Positions 41,245 through 50,801 of a stretch of 64,000 nt of DNA are shown in pieces. The DNA comes from Spirochaetales bacterium (GTDB lineage: Bacteria > Spirochaetota > Spirochaetia > DSM-27196 > Salinispiraceae): contig JAACWS010000013.1 in assembly GCA_009991955.1 (NCBI GenBank), forward strand, positions 1 to 64,000, written 5' to 3'. The notes under the pieces were generated by a model that worked only from the letters and a program-made list of their open reading frames with translations, did not search any database and had not been told where the DNA came from. Position numbers and translations under genes: made by a program. Within the stretch, counting starts at the first letter, position 1. Each line of letters starts with the position of its first letter.

Positions 41245-42396
41245 ATGGCATCGAAAATGGGTGGTACAACGGTGATAGTTGGAGCGGGAATTGCGGGGTT
41301 AAGCACGGCTAAGACCTTGCGACAGCTTGGCTCGACCGAAAGAATCGTATGGTTGGGTGGGGAGCCCGGTTTACCCTATAAGCGAACTCAACTTTCGAAA
41401 AATCTTTACCGACCTTTAGACCGGGGAGAATTTGCCATGATTGGTAGCGATGAACTGATCTCCCTGGATATCGAGTATCTTTCTCCGGTTCGGGTTGAGA
41501 AAATCGACTCGGTCAAGAAAAAAATTTTCTATCGACAATCGCCTGCCGACCCCAAAAGTTCGAGCGAAATGCTGGCCTATTCGTCGTTAGTTCTTGCTCT
41601 TGGTTCGATTCCTCTCGTCGATCCGGGCTACTATTTTGAAGAAGACTTTCTCAACCTCCAACGGACCCTGGACGGCACTTCCCGGCAGGTTCGAGTTTTT
41701 GGTTCCGGAGTTCTTGGGGTGGAATTAGCCGAACAAATTACCCGGAGGGGTCACAAGGTTACGATCACCTGCCGGGGGAGGTATCCAATGGCCAGGGAAC
41801 TTCCGAATCCCCTCGGTAACCGACTCCTTGGACTTTTGGCCGACCACGGTGTCGATATTTCTTTCGGAGTCACTTCTCCTAATCTCGATCCGGATTCTCT
41901 GGTCCTATCGGCGCTCGGGGTCCAGCCCCAAACTCTTCTTGCCCAGAGCTCGGGTCTCCACGTTGGTGCGGGCATAAAGGTAAATTCCTTTCTCGAAACT
42001 TCGGTAGAGCATGTTTACGCCGTTGGGGATTGTGCCGAGCACGAAGATGGAAGTATTTCTCACTTGTGGCATCAGGCGGAAGAACAAGGAGAGTATGCCG
42101 CGAAGAGAATCTGGGGAGAGTCTACTCCCTTTACGCCCCAAATTTTTCGTACTAAGGCAGAGTTTTTCGGCCAGAGAGTCTTTTCCTCGGGCATTATTCA
42201 CCAGAGTCCCGAGGTCGACAAGGGGGATGTTTTCGAAATGTGGTCCAACGCTGGCCTCGATTTTTGGGCAAGATTTCGGAATGAGAGACTCATTGGACTT
42301 TCGTTTATTGGCGACTGGCCGAAGGATTTCGGCAAATGGGCATTACAAGGGGTGCGGGAGGGATGGACCAGGGAAGGGGTAAAAAAATCCCTCTGA
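41245..42396 (+). CDS. NAD(P)/FAD-dependent oxidoreductase (rubredoxin-reductase-like)
   Basis: A 383-residue two-dinucleotide-fold flavoprotein. [13 protein letters not shown] near the N-terminus binds [16 protein letters not shown] near residue 155 binds NAD(P)H, and [10 protein letters not shown] is the C-terminal FAD motif. It resembles rubredoxin/ferredoxin reductases. The redox partner is not encoded next to it, but the adjacent downstream superoxide dismutase suggests oxidative-stress defence. ATG 41245, behind AAGGAG, is preferred to the ATG directly before it. It precedes sod by 52 nt, with a possible promoter for sod between them. Confidence 0.83.
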   Translation: MASKMGGTTVIVGAGIAGLSTAKTLRQLGSTERIVWLGGEPGLPYKRTQLSKNLYRPLDRGEFAMIGSDELISLDIEYLSPVRVEKIDSVKKKIFYRQSPADPKSSSEMLAYSSLVLALGSIPLVDPGYYFEEDFLNLQRTLDGTSRQVRVFGSGVLGVELAEQITRRGHKVTITCRGRYPMARELPNPLGNRLLGLLADHGVDISFGVTSPNLDPDSLVLSALGVQPQTLLAQSSGLHVGAGIKVNSFLETSVEHVYAVGDCAEHEDGSISHLWHQAEEQGEYAAKRIWGESTPFTPQIFRTKAEFFGQRVFSSGIIHQSPEVDKGDVFEMWSNAGLDFWARFRNERLIGLSFIGDWPKDFGKWALQGVREGWTREGVKKSL

Positions 42397-42400
42397 TTCC

Positions 42401-42429
42401 TGGACGATTGGTCTAAACATGAGTACTTT
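42401..42429 (+). promoter_or_regulatory. Candidate sod promoter
   Basis: TGGACG (42401-42406), 17 nt and TACTTT (42424-42429). ATG 42449 has AAAGGAG upstream. Modest match. Confidence 0.35.
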
Positions 42430-42448
42430 AGTCGTAAAGGAGAAACAT

Positions 42449-43063
42449 ATGGCTTTTACGACACCCGACTTACCTTACGGCTACGATGCCCTCGAGCCCC
42501 ACATCGACACCACAACCATGCAGGTTCATCATGATAAGCACCACACAGGGTACACCACAAAGTTAAACGCAGCGGTTGAAGGTACAGAGTATGCAAACTG
42601 GACCATCGAAGACATCATTAAGAAATTAGGAACCCTTCCCGCAAACATAAAGGGAGCTGTTCAGAACAACGGCGGTGGTCATTTGAACCATTCCATGTTC
42701 TGGCAGTTGCTTGCTCCAAAAGGTAAGGGCGGTGGCGGCGAGCCAACCGGTGCCTTGGCCGACGATATTAAGGCCACCTTCGGTTCATTCCAAGAGTTTG
42801 TTACCCAATTTTCTAACGCTGCAGCCAATCGTTTTGGATCCGGCTGGGCCTGGTTAGTCGTTAACGGTGGTAAACTTGAAGTAGTATCTACCGCCAACCA
42901 AGACAATCCCCTCACCGAAGGCAAAACACCTATCTTGGGCCTTGATGTATGGGAACACGCCTACTACCTCAAATATCAAAATCGGCGCCCCGAGTACGTC
43001 GAAAATTTCTTCCACGTGGTACATTGGGAGAAGGTGGCAGATCTTTATAAGGCTGCTAAGTAA
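42449..43063 (+). CDS. sodA: Superoxide dismutase (Fe/Mn family)
   Basis: Converts superoxide to hydrogen peroxide and oxygen in the cytosol. The metal ligands lie in [21 protein letters not shown], and [11 protein letters not shown] (Asp and His). GGGHLNH and NQDNPL look more like the manganese-using type, but metal choice cannot be settled by eye. The 204-residue length is normal. ATG 42449 with AAAGGAG at 42435-42441 decides the start; an ATG at 42419 adds an unlikely extension. Terminated by a strong hairpin. Confidence 0.96.
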   Translation: MAFTTPDLPYGYDALEPHIDTTTMQVHHDKHHTGYTTKLNAAVEGTEYANWTIEDIIKKLGTLPANIKGAVQNNGGGHLNHSMFWQLLAPKGKGGGGEPTGALADDIKATFGSFQEFVTQFSNAAANRFGSGWAWLVVNGGKLEVVSTANQDNPLTEGKTPILGLDVWEHAYYLKYQNRRPEYVENFFHVVHWEKVADLYKAAK

Positions 43064-43084
43064 AGTATTTTCTTGTAAGGAAAT

Positions 43085-43116
43085 AATAAAACCCCAGTGT
43101 AGGCTGGGGTTTTATT
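43085..43116 (+). terminator. Terminator after sod
   Basis: A perfect 13-bp stem (AATAAAACCCCAG at 43085-43097 with CTGGGGTTTTATT at 43104-43116) and 6-nt loop, A-rich before and T-rich within the 3' arm. It can work in both directions. The sufS -35 box starts at its last base pair. Confidence 0.9.
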
Positions 43117-43144
43117 GCCCACCCATCGCGATCCTTGGTATACT
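43115..43144 (+). promoter_or_regulatory. sufS promoter (leaderless)
   Basis: TTGCCC (43115-43120), 18 nt, TATACT (43139-43144), then 7 nt to ATG 43152. No Shine-Dalgarno before ATG. Confidence 0.6.
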
Positions 43145-43151
43145 CTAGCCC

Positions 43152-44402
43152 ATGAGTATGAACCGGACTGCAATTTTGGAAGATTTTCCAATCTTATCGT
43201 CGACCATGAGGGGAAAACCCTTTACCTACCTCGATAGCGCTGCAACAAGCCTAACCCCCGAACAAGTCGTTCAGGCTATGAGCCGTTACTACCTAGAATA
43301 CGGTGTTAACGTCCACCGAGGTGTTTACGAGTTTAGCGAAAGAGCGACCCGAGAATACGAAGAAGTAAGGAAAAAGACCGAAAAGTTTCTTGGTCTCCTT
43401 CCCCATAGTCCCGGAAAATCCCCCCTGGGACATGTTATTTTTACCAAGAGTACTACCGAAGCTTCCAATTTACTCGCCTACAGCTACGGACGAGCCAAGC
43501 TCAGATCTGGGGAGGAAATTCTAACCACCGAGACCGAACACCACTCCACCCTGGTTCCCTGGCACCCGGTGTGCGAAAAGACCGGGGCAATCTTGAAAAC
43601 AGTTCCTATTAGTCCCCAAGGGACTTTCACCCTGGACGACTTTGCCTCTCGTCTGACCCCGCGGACCAAGATAGCGGTCTTTTCTGCTATGTCAAACGTT
43701 ACAGGCTTCATGCCCCCAATCAAAGAAATGATTCAACGGGCCAAAGAAGTCGGGGCTCTTACGATCGTCGACGGTGCCCAGTATGTTAGTCACCATGGGG
43801 TTAACGTTGAAGAACTTGGATGCGATTTTCTGTATTTTAGCGCCCATAAAATGTTGGGACCCACGGGTCTCGGGGTTTTGTATGGGCGGACCGAAATTCT
43901 CGAGACCATGGAGCCCTTCCTCTACGGCGGAAACATGATTCTTAAGGTCAGCGATTTTGCCTCAACCTACCACCCCCTGCCCGAAAAATTTGAAGCAGGA
44001 ACTCCACCCATAGCCGAAGTACTTGGTTTTGGTGCGGCCCTCGATTATCTGTCGAATATTCGTATGGATACTATTCGAGACCAAGAGAAACGGCTCTTGA
44101 CCTACGGTTTAGAAATGGCCTCCAAGCGGCCATGGATGAAGGTTCTGGGGCCAAAGAATCCCGAAATCCAGGGTGCAATTATGAGTTTTAATGTCGAGGG
44201 GGTTCACAGCCACGATCTGGGTACCCTACTAGACAGCCAGGGGATTGCCGTTCGAACCGGTGTTCATTGTGCCCAACCTTTAATGGAACATCTCAGGGTT
44301 GGCGGGGGGGCTGTACGAGCGAGCATGTATTTCTATAACACCGAAAAAGATATTGACACCCTCTTTGAAGGTATTGAACGGGCGAAGGAAATCTTCGGGT
44401 AG
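43152..44402 (+). CDS. sufS: Cysteine desulfurase SufS
   Basis: A PLP-dependent group II cysteine desulfurase delivering sulfur for Fe-S clusters. ATSLTPEQVVQAM and NVHRGVYEFSERAT are family hallmarks, YFSAHKMLGPTG holds the PLP lysine, and RTGVHCAQPLMEHL contains the active-site cysteine. Length 416 is typical. ATG 43152 is favoured because TATACT is 7 nt upstream; ATG 43158 is the alternative. The gene is followed 6 nt later by sufU, forming the SufS-SufU pair used when SufE is absent. Confidence 0.96.
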   Translation: MSMNRTAILEDFPILSSTMRGKPFTYLDSAATSLTPEQVVQAMSRYYLEYGVNVHRGVYEFSERATREYEEVRKKTEKFLGLLPHSPGKSPLGHVIFTKSTTEASNLLAYSYGRAKLRSGEEILTTETEHHSTLVPWHPVCEKTGAILKTVPISPQGTFTLDDFASRLTPRTKIAVFSAMSNVTGFMPPIKEMIQRAKEVGALTIVDGAQYVSHHGVNVEELGCDFLYFSAHKMLGPTGLGVLYGRTEILETMEPFLYGGNMILKVSDFASTYHPLPEKFEAGTPPIAEVLGFGAALDYLSNIRMDTIRDQEKRLLTYGLEMASKRPWMKVLGPKNPEIQGAIMSFNVEGVHSHDLGTLLDSQGIAVRTGVHCAQPLMEHLRVGGGAVRASMYFYNTEKDIDTLFEGIERAKEIFG

Positions 44403-44408
44403 GAACCT

Positions 44409-44822
44409 ATGAGCTCACTCATGGAAATGTATCGAAATCCTCGCTATCGCGGAGTGCTTGAGGACTACAACCGTTCATCGACCGAAATCAATCGCTCCTG
44501 TGGGGACTCGGTTACCCTCTACCTGCGGGTAAATTCCCAGGGGATAGTAGAGGAACTGCAATTTGCAGGGGAGGGGTGTAGCCTCTCCCAGTCCAGTGCC
44601 GAGTTAGCCTGTCGGCTCGCCCGCGGACTTACGTGTGCCCAAGTAGTATCCCTATCCCAATCGTTTATCCGTTTTCTACTGGCCGAACCGGACCAGCCTG
44701 TAGAATCGAACTTACCCCAGGAGTTTTCCTACTACAATGACCTGCGTCGATATCCAATGAGACAGAAGTGTGCCCTCATGGCCTGGGAGATTTTGGAAAA
44801 CCTCTGTGTAGCCCAAGGGTAA
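44409..44822 (+). CDS. sufU: Fe-S scaffold/sulfur transfer protein SufU
   Basis: A 137-residue IscU-fold protein. The three conserved cysteines are in [19 protein letters not shown] and [10 protein letters not shown]; the Gly-Glu-Gly-Cys loop and the longer spacing between the second and third indicate SufU rather than IscU. It receives persulfide from SufS through zinc. It follows sufS by 6 nt and must be co-transcribed with it. No sufBCD genes are in the window. Confidence 0.94.
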   Translation: MSSLMEMYRNPRYRGVLEDYNRSSTEINRSCGDSVTLYLRVNSQGIVEELQFAGEGCSLSQSSAELACRLARGLTCAQVVSLSQSFIRFLLAEPDQPVESNLPQEFSYYNDLRRYPMRQKCALMAWEILENLCVAQG

Positions 44823-44856
44823 GGATTTTGATATAGTGTATCCGAAAGGAGAGATC

Positions 44857-45603
44857 ATGTATAAACTGGTAGTAATTCGACATGGCGAAAGCGACTGGAA
44901 CCGGGAAAATCGTTTTACAGGATGGACAGATGTAGACCTCTCGGAAAAAGGAGTAGAAGAAGCTCGTTCAGGGGGTAAACTACTCAAAAGCGAAGGTTTT
45001 ACCTTTGATATTGCCTATAATTCCCTCTTAAAAAGAGCGATCAAGACCCTAAACATTGTATTAGAAGAAATGGACCTGTTGTGGATACCGGTTGTCAAAG
45101 ACTGGCGTCTGAATGAGCGGCACTACGGTGCACTCCAGGGATTGAACAAAGCAGAAACCGCAGAAAAACACGGAGAAGAACAGGTAACTATCTGGCGTCG
45201 AAGCTACGATGTACCACCACCGGCCCTCACAGTCGATGATCCCCGCTATCCGGGAAACGATCCTCGATACTCCAATGTAGATAAGAAAGACCTACCCTTG
45301 ACCGAGTGTCTCAAGGATACGGTCGACCGCTTTTTGCCCCTCTGGCACGACGAGATCGCACCGGTTATTCGCTCGGGTAAAAAGGTCGTAATCGCCGCCC
45401 ACGGAAATAGTCTTCGAGCCCTGGTTAAGTATTTAGATAACATGAGTGAAGACGAAATTCTCAAACTAAATATTCCGACCGGTACCCCCTTGGTGTACGA
45501 GCTCGACAAAAACCTAAAACCCTTAAAGCACTATTACCTTGGAGATCAAGAAGCTATTGCTGCGGCAATGAATGCCGTGGCGAATCAAGGAAAGAAATCG
45601 TAA
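44857..45603 (+). CDS. gpmA: 2,3-bisphosphoglycerate-dependent phosphoglycerate mutase
   Basis: Interconverts 3- and 2-phosphoglycerate in glycolysis. The phosphohistidine motif is [16 protein letters not shown] (starting at residue 7), with [13 protein letters not shown] and [12 protein letters not shown] completing the active site. The 248-residue length is normal. ATG 44857 is chosen because AAAGGAG (44845-44851) lies 5 nt upstream; the frame open from 44836 lies over the promoter. TATAGT (44832-44837) is a possible -10 box. A short GC hairpin follows. Confidence 0.97.
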   Translation: MYKLVVIRHGESDWNRENRFTGWTDVDLSEKGVEEARSGGKLLKSEGFTFDIAYNSLLKRAIKTLNIVLEEMDLLWIPVVKDWRLNERHYGALQGLNKAETAEKHGEEQVTIWRRSYDVPPPALTVDDPRYPGNDPRYSNVDKKDLPLTECLKDTVDRFLPLWHDEIAPVIRSGKKVVIAAHGNSLRALVKYLDNMSEDEILKLNIPTGTPLVYELDKNLKPLKHYYLGDQEAIAAAMNAVANQGKKS

Positions 45604-45615
45604 TATCCAATGGAA

Positions 45616-45635
45616 CCGGCCTTTTTCTGGGCCGG
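45616..45635 (+). terminator. Weak hairpin between gpmA and purU
   Basis: CCGGCC (45616-45621) pairs with GGCCGG (45630-45635) across an 8-nt T-rich loop. No T-run follows directly, so termination is doubtful; it may partly separate gpmA from purU. Confidence 0.35.
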
Positions 45636-45673
45636 CTACCTATTTCTCCCATAACCTTCGCCTAGGAGTGGTC

Positions 45674-46540
45674 ATGCAAACCAAGTCTCCGGACACCGCT
45701 ATACTGCTTTTGTCGTGCCTCGATACCCAAGGCATTGTCAGTGATGTAAGCCACTTTATATTCACCTACGGGGGAAATATCCTTGATTCTAACCAACACT
45801 CGGACGTGCAGACTCATACATTTTTTATGCGGGTAGAGTGGGAACTCTCAAAATTCAAAATCCCCCAGGAGAAAATTGCCCAGGCTTTTGAACCAATAGC
45901 CCTCAAGTTTGGAATGAACTTTAAAATTCAGTTTTCGAATACCCTGACCCGATTGGCAATTTTTGTAAGTCAATACGATCATTGCCTCTATGACCTCATC
46001 CTTCGAAACCGAGAGGGCGAGACCCACGCCGAAATCTGTCTCATCATTGGTAATCATCCTCAAATGAAAGAAATTGCCGACTCATTCGGTTTACCCTTTC
46101 ATTACACCCCTATGACAAAAGAGACAAAAGACGAAGTAGAGAACCAACAAATTGCTTTGTTGAAGGAACACCAAATTGATTTGGTAGTCCTCGCCCGGTA
46201 CATGCAAATTCTGTCTCCTCGGTTTATCGAAGAGTTTCCGAACACTATTATCAATATCCACCACAGCTTTCTTCCCGCATTTATTGGGGCTAAGCCCTAC
46301 CATCAGGCCTACGCTCGAGGGGTCAAAATCATCGGTGCAACCAGTCACTATGTAACCCAGGAACTCGACCAAGGGCCAATCATTGAGCAAGACGTAACCC
46401 GTATAAGCCATAGAGATTCGGTTCGCACCCTGGTGATAAAGGGTCGTAACCTGGAAAAAATAGTTCTCAGTAAGGCGGTCAAGCTCCACCTGGAACACCG
46501 GGTACTACCCCATGGCAATAAAACAGTGGTTTTCGAATGA
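45674..46540 (+). CDS. purU: Formyltetrahydrofolate deformylase
   Basis: Hydrolyses 10-formyl-THF to formate and THF, balancing one-carbon pools. The N-terminal ~80 residues form an ACT-like domain (AILLLSCLDTQGIVSDVSHF), and the C-terminal formyltransferase-fold domain has the conserved NIHHSFLPAF and GATSHYVTQELDQGPIIEQD. 288 residues, normal. The start ATG 45674, with AGGAG at 45665-45669, replaces a longer frame beginning in gpmA. It overlaps the next gene by ATGA, indicating coupling. Confidence 0.96.
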   Translation: MQTKSPDTAILLLSCLDTQGIVSDVSHFIFTYGGNILDSNQHSDVQTHTFFMRVEWELSKFKIPQEKIAQAFEPIALKFGMNFKIQFSNTLTRLAIFVSQYDHCLYDLILRNREGETHAEICLIIGNHPQMKEIADSFGLPFHYTPMTKETKDEVENQQIALLKEHQIDLVVLARYMQILSPRFIEEFPNTIINIHHSFLPAFIGAKPYHQAYARGVKIIGATSHYVTQELDQGPIIEQDVTRISHRDSVRTLVIKGRNLEKIVLSKAVKLHLEHRVLPHGNKTVVFE

Positions 46541-47100
46541 ACTGGGAAATAGAAATTAAGGCCCATGTAGATGATCCCGTTGAAATCGAGAAACGAATCC
46601 TCTCTTTGGGTGCTCGACCAATAAGAGCCTATCAAAAAGTTGATCAGTACTACGAAATTCCCGAAAAGTCAGGAGAGGTCGGCGATGGAGTAAAGGATTT
46701 TCGTCTAAGAATCGATGGCGATAAAGCCCTGGTAACCTTCAAGGACAAAAAACGCAAAGAAGGCCTGGAAATGAACAGAGAAGGGGAGTTTACCGTCAGT
46801 GACCCGGAAATGTTCAAGGTTTTTGTAAGCCGAATTGGGGCTCGACCTAGAATCGAAAAACGAAAACGGGGGAAGGCCTATCGGCTAAGGGATTTACTGC
46901 TCGAGCTCAGCGAAGTCACCGGACTAGGATTTTTTGTCGAAATAGAAGCAATATTCCAATCGGATCATGAACTGAAGGACCCAAGTTTTATCGATGCTAC
47001 CGAGCTACGGTTATTCCAGGTCCTCGATACCCTGGGTATTCCTCGAGACCGGGTCGAAGCTCGGCCCTATACCCTCATGTTGAGTGAACTCAAGACCTAA
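46537..47100 (+). CDS. CYTH-domain protein (CyaB/class IV adenylate cyclase-like)
   Basis: A 187-residue triphosphate-tunnel protein. EIEIKA near the N-terminus is the ExExK metal motif, followed by DFRLRIDGDKALVTFKDK and FVEIEAIF; these place triphosphate and divalent metal in the tunnel. Such proteins act as class IV adenylate cyclases (CyaB) or triphosphatases such as thiamine-triphosphatase. Without data the activity cannot be chosen; the c-di-GMP genes elsewhere in the window do not decide it. It overlaps purU by 4 nt and the convergent adenosine deaminase by 11 nt. Confidence 0.85.
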   Translation: MNWEIEIKAHVDDPVEIEKRILSLGARPIRAYQKVDQYYEIPEKSGEVGDGVKDFRLRIDGDKALVTFKDKKRKEGLEMNREGEFTVSDPEMFKVFVSRIGARPRIEKRKRGKAYRLRDLLLELSEVTGLGFFVEIEAIFQSDHELKDPSFIDATELRLFQVLDTLGIPRDRVEARPYTLMLSELKT

Positions 47101-48304
47101 CATCGTGCTCCTTGGCTACTCGATCGTACATATCGATAACCTTTCGCACCCACTTTCGTTTTTCGGGATAAGGATGGAAGTAAAAACTTCTTTTGAACCC
47201 ATATACAATAATATTTCTTAATTCTTTAGGGCCTATAGCAAAGGTATCCAAGGCGAGTTTGAGTTCATCTGTAACCGTCGTATGACTGACTAGTCGGTTA
47301 TCGGTACAGAGGGTGATAGAGAGATTGTTCTCTAACATCCGTCCCAAGGAATGGTTTTGAATGGAGCCTCGAATAGCCGGAACGGTTTGTAGATTGCTAG
47401 TTAAACACACCTCAAGGGTCGTGCGACGATCGGCGATATAATCTACAAGGCCCCGAATATACGTTTCCTTATTCGTTACCTGGGGACTTTTCACCGAACT
47501 TTCATCGAAGAGGTGGAGTCCGTGGCCAATTCTGTCCGCATGAAGGTCGGTTACGGCCTGAAAAATACTTTCTGCCCCGTAGGCTTCTCCGGCGTGAACT
47601 GTTTTCTTAAGAAATGATTTATGAATGAGGTCGTAGCTGTCTTCGTGAGCACTCGCTGGGTAGCCGTATTCACTGCCGGCCAGGTCGAATGCAACCAGCT
47701 GAATATTAGAGGTTTTACTCAAGGTTACTGCGGCCTTCGCCAATTCTAAGGAAGCGTAACGAATTACTTCCTTCTCAGTGGAAAACCGGTGGGCCCTTGT
47801 AAAATCTCGGTAATACTCGGAAAAATGTTGGTTGAAGTAGCGCATAGCACACACAATTATTCCAAACTCAAACTCTGGGTCCTGGGGATCTAGATTCTGG
47901 TTGATTTCGCTTTTTCCCCGACGAAGTCCCTTATCAACCGCTTCCATAACTTGACCAAAATCGAGGGTACTCGACATATGGAGCTGAGGAGCAAATCGCA
48001 CTTCTAAATATTTGACCCCTTCAGCAGCATTATCTAAGGCCAATTCGTAGGCTACTCGCTCGAGGCTTTCAAAGTCTTGCATGACTGCCGTCGTATAAGC
48101 GAACCCTTGGAGGTATTCTTCGAGGTTTTTGTAGTGGGGTTTAAAAACCAGTTCATTGAGTCCTTCGAGGGTATACGAAGGGAGGCTGACCCGTTTTTGA
48201 TGGGCGAGATCGATGAGGGTCTGGAGGCGTAAACTCCCATCCAAGTGAACATGAAGGTCAGTTTTGGGTAGAGCTTTCAAAAAATCATCCGTATACCACG
48301 CCAT
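47090..48304 (-). CDS. add: Adenosine deaminase
   Basis: A metal-dependent deaminase of the amidohydrolase TIM-barrel family converting adenosine to inosine. KTDLHVHLDGSL contains the two zinc histidines, HAGEAYG the third histidine and catalytic glutamate, DRIGHGLHL a further histidine, and CTDNR the metal aspartate. 404 residues is slightly longer than usual, with inserts in the middle. Adenosine versus adenine preference is uncertain. AAGGAGG lies 5 nt before ATG 48304. It lies downstream of murD on the same strand. Confidence 0.91.
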   Translation of the reverse strand: MAWYTDDFLKALPKTDLHVHLDGSLRLQTLIDLAHQKRVSLPSYTLEGLNELVFKPHYKNLEEYLQGFAYTTAVMQDFESLERVAYELALDNAAEGVKYLEVRFAPQLHMSSTLDFGQVMEAVDKGLRRGKSEINQNLDPQDPEFEFGIIVCAMRYFNQHFSEYYRDFTRAHRFSTEKEVIRYASLELAKAAVTLSKTSNIQLVAFDLAGSEYGYPASAHEDSYDLIHKSFLKKTVHAGEAYGAESIFQAVTDLHADRIGHGLHLFDESSVKSPQVTNKETYIRGLVDYIADRRTTLEVCLTSNLQTVPAIRGSIQNHSLGRMLENNLSITLCTDNRLVSHTTVTDELKLALDTFAIGPKELRNIIVYGFKRSFYFHPYPEKRKWVRKVIDMYDRVAKEHDVRS

Positions 48305-48354
48305 AGATCCTCCTTGTGAATGTCTAGTGCTCTAAACCGTGGGGAAGGCACTAT

Positions 48355-49797
48355 TTAAAGCCCTTGCAGTCTATTTTGAACCAGTGCCCTGAACTTGTTC
48401 CCCCGATCAAACTCGTTGAGAAACTTACCAAAACTTGCACATCCAGGACTGAAAACCAGAGTACGTTCATTTTCTGGAGATTGGGACGCTGCATTCATTC
48501 CACGATCCAAACACTCTTCGAGGGTTTCGAACGGTCCCTCAAGTCTATCTGGGCCAAAACCAGCTTCCCGGAAGGTTTGCATGATTTTGCCCGAGGCTGT
48601 TCCCCCCAGAACCGAAATCGAGGAACACCGATTCGTGAGGCTACCGAGGGCCCGAAAATCCAGATCCTTGTCGGTGCCCCCACAAATAAGGTGAATAGGC
48701 CCGGAAAAACTTGTTGTTGCGGCGACAACGGCCTCAGGAATAGTAGCCGCAGAATCATTATACACCCTCACCCCGTCTAAAGTACCCACAAATTCTAATC
48801 GATGGGGGATGCCCCCAAAGGAGCAAAGGCCCTGGCGAATACTCTCCCCATCAATTCCCTGCTGGAGCATACCTATGGCAGCCACACCTAAATTAATCTT
48901 CTGATGATCGCCGGGAACTTGGACCTCGGAGGGGACGAGTTCGATCGGTGCTCCTTCGGAATAGGGAGCCCGATACAACCCCCGACCTTCATCCAACCAG
49001 AGTCGACCGAGGGATCCAGGATAATTCTGTACCGCTTCCCATTTTGATCCAACCACCATTCCCTGAACGCCCCGAGGAAGCCTGCTCAAAAAGCGGTTCG
49101 TCCATTCCCCTTGGTCGGCAAAAAAACACGCCCACGTTTCTGGCCGTTGTTGGAGAAATATGCGTTCTTTGTCCTGGACGTAAGCCTCCATCTCACCGTA
49201 GTAGTCTTGGTGATCTCGATGGATATTCGTTATTGCGGAAAACTGCAGGGAAAGATTCGTTGCACTCATCAAAAGATCGCCGAGCTGAAAACTCGAAAGC
49301 TCAAGAACCACCGGGGTGTTCGGCGTTTTCTCTATCTCGGTCAAAAAACCAAGAGGACTTACGGTTATGTTTCCCCCCAGCCGGGTCGAGGGGATAACTG
49401 TCCTTAGCCCGTGGGCCAGGGCCGAAGAGGTGGAAGATTTACCCTTGGTTCCGGTTATACCCAAAACAGGACCCTTATACAACGATAGAAAGACCGAAAT
49501 GTCGGTGTGTACGGCCTTTGCAGCCTGCAAAAATGGGTTGTTTCGTTTTACGGCGGGATTTTTTATCACCAAGTCTGCCGTGGCAAAGTCGTCAATTCGA
49601 TGTTCACCGAGGACAAAATCGATAGCAAAATCCCCCAGCGCATCGATTGAGGGTTTCAATATTTCGGACTTACGAAGATCGGTCACGAGTACCCGCGCAC
49701 CGGCTTTCGCAAAAAAACGAGCGGACTCAATACCTCCTCCATGGAGCCCCAGACCCATAATGGTGACCTTCATTCCCGAAAGGTCACGCAGGTTCAT
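48355..49797 (-). CDS. murD: UDP-N-acetylmuramoylalanine-D-glutamate ligase MurD
   Basis: Adds D-glutamate to UDP-MurNAc-L-Ala in peptidoglycan precursor synthesis. MGLGLHGGGIESARFF begins the UMP-binding domain, GITGTKGKSSTSS is the ATP P-loop, and the ligand-carboxylating FNDSAATIPEA-like region appears as VYNDSAATIPEAV. Domain order and 480 residues fit. It overlaps the upstream unknown gene by 14 nt, so they are co-transcribed from the promoter at 50745. Confidence 0.95.
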   Translation of the reverse strand: MNLRDLSGMKVTIMGLGLHGGGIESARFFAKAGARVLVTDLRKSEILKPSIDALGDFAIDFVLGEHRIDDFATADLVIKNPAVKRNNPFLQAAKAVHTDISVFLSLYKGPVLGITGTKGKSSTSSALAHGLRTVIPSTRLGGNITVSPLGFLTEIEKTPNTPVVLELSSFQLGDLLMSATNLSLQFSAITNIHRDHQDYYGEMEAYVQDKERIFLQQRPETWACFFADQGEWTNRFLSRLPRGVQGMVVGSKWEAVQNYPGSLGRLWLDEGRGLYRAPYSEGAPIELVPSEVQVPGDHQKINLGVAAIGMLQQGIDGESIRQGLCSFGGIPHRLEFVGTLDGVRVYNDSAATIPEAVVAATTSFSGPIHLICGGTDKDLDFRALGSLTNRCSSISVLGGTASGKIMQTFREAGFGPDRLEGPFETLEECLDRGMNAASQSPENERTLVFSPGCASFGKFLNEFDRGNKFRALVQNRLQGL

Positions 49798-50737
49798 AGG
49801 AAATCTCGTATTCTCTCATATCGTTGTCATTCAAATATAGTCGAACCTGGATCTCCTCGAAAGGTTGCCGCCATTGGGCTGGTACTTTATCGTAGAGTTC
49901 CCGATATAGGGGAAGGTCTTCGGAAAATTCGGAGCTTTTTAACTCGGCTTCTATTTTTCGGCTGTGGGCCATGAGAAATTCTCGCCCCCGATGAACAACC
50001 GATAAGAACTTTTTTCGTCCCTCACTGTCCAGGAAGGCAACCGAATGGCAAACCGCCCGGTATTTGCAGGTAAAGGGGTAGTAGGGATAGAGTCGTTTTC
50101 CCTTTGGGATAAATAGCTTTGAGAAAAACTTTGTCAATTCTCGGTCCAGCCAAATTCCTTGAACAAAATACCCCCTTCCAGTTTCGCCAATCCAAGTTTC
50201 CGATACCGTTTGACTCACGGAAAGGATTCGGGTTTTGTCTTCTTTCACCTCAATCGACTCTAAGGGGATGAAATCAGACTCCACAATGAGGCGGTCGGTC
50301 TGGTAGGTCGGGCTGAGGTCATTGGTACCTGCCTCAAGGACTTGGTGGCGGGAGGGGTGATAGGTAAGGTCGATCCTCAACAGATAGACGTAGTGTTGTT
50401 CACCCGCCCGGTATAACTTGTAGAATGCCGGTCGTAGGTGGTCTCGGGGGTCAAAGTAGTAGGTAAGTCCCTCGGTAATGGGCCCAGCTAGATGGTGAAA
50501 CTCCTCAATAACTCTCCTAATCCCCTGGCGATAAGCTTCTGTCGGTTCTTTTCGATGAAAAGGATGGTGTATAGGTAGGCTAGAAACGGTGAGGGGTTCA
50601 GAAAACTGAATGAAAAACTCCTCATTTTGGTTGAAGTGTAGGGTGTACTTTTTTTCTCTATTAGACGGTTTTTGGATGATATCTTGGATGTCGCCCAAGG
50701 GAGGACTAATCGTAAGTTTCGCGTCGCCGTATTCCAT
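49784..50737 (-). CDS. Conserved-looking protein of unknown function
   Basis: I do not recognise a family. The 317-residue protein has no signal peptide or membrane segment, is rich in aromatic and basic residues, and has a middle region with repeated TYHPSRHQV-like beta strands and a C-terminal helical part (SEFSEDLPLYRELYDK). I start it at ATG 50737, because TATATT lies 7 nt upstream and no Shine-Dalgarno is present; longer frames run into the divergent promoter. It overlaps murD by 14 nt and may therefore relate to cell-wall synthesis, but that is only positional inference. Confidence 0.7.
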   Translation of the reverse strand: MEYGDAKLTISPPLGDIQDIIQKPSNREKKYTLHFNQNEEFFIQFSEPLTVSSLPIHHPFHRKEPTEAYRQGIRRVIEEFHHLAGPITEGLTYYFDPRDHLRPAFYKLYRAGEQHYVYLLRIDLTYHPSRHQVLEAGTNDLSPTYQTDRLIVESDFIPLESIEVKEDKTRILSVSQTVSETWIGETGRGYFVQGIWLDRELTKFFSKLFIPKGKRLYPYYPFTCKYRAVCHSVAFLDSEGRKKFLSVVHRGREFLMAHSRKIEAELKSSEFSEDLPLYRELYDKVPAQWRQPFEEIQVRLYLNDNDMREYEISYEPA

Positions 50738-50744
50738 CGTCGAA

Positions 50745-50773
50745 AATATACCGAAGGGAAACGAAGTGTGCAA
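50745..50773 (-). promoter_or_regulatory. Promoter of the unknown-murD transcript (leaderless)
   Basis: On the minus strand, TTGCAC (50773-50768), 17 nt, TATATT (50750-50745), then 7 nt to ATG 50737. The -10 box matches at five of six positions, the -35 box at three. Confidence 0.5.
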
Positions 50774-50801
50774 TCCGAATCGTTCTTTGACCGCCGTTTG
50801 A

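Noticed and set aside
48326-48352. Possible hairpin between murD and adenosine deaminase (AGTGC...GCACT)
   Set aside because: Only six pairs with a long loop and no T-run; not convincing as a terminator.
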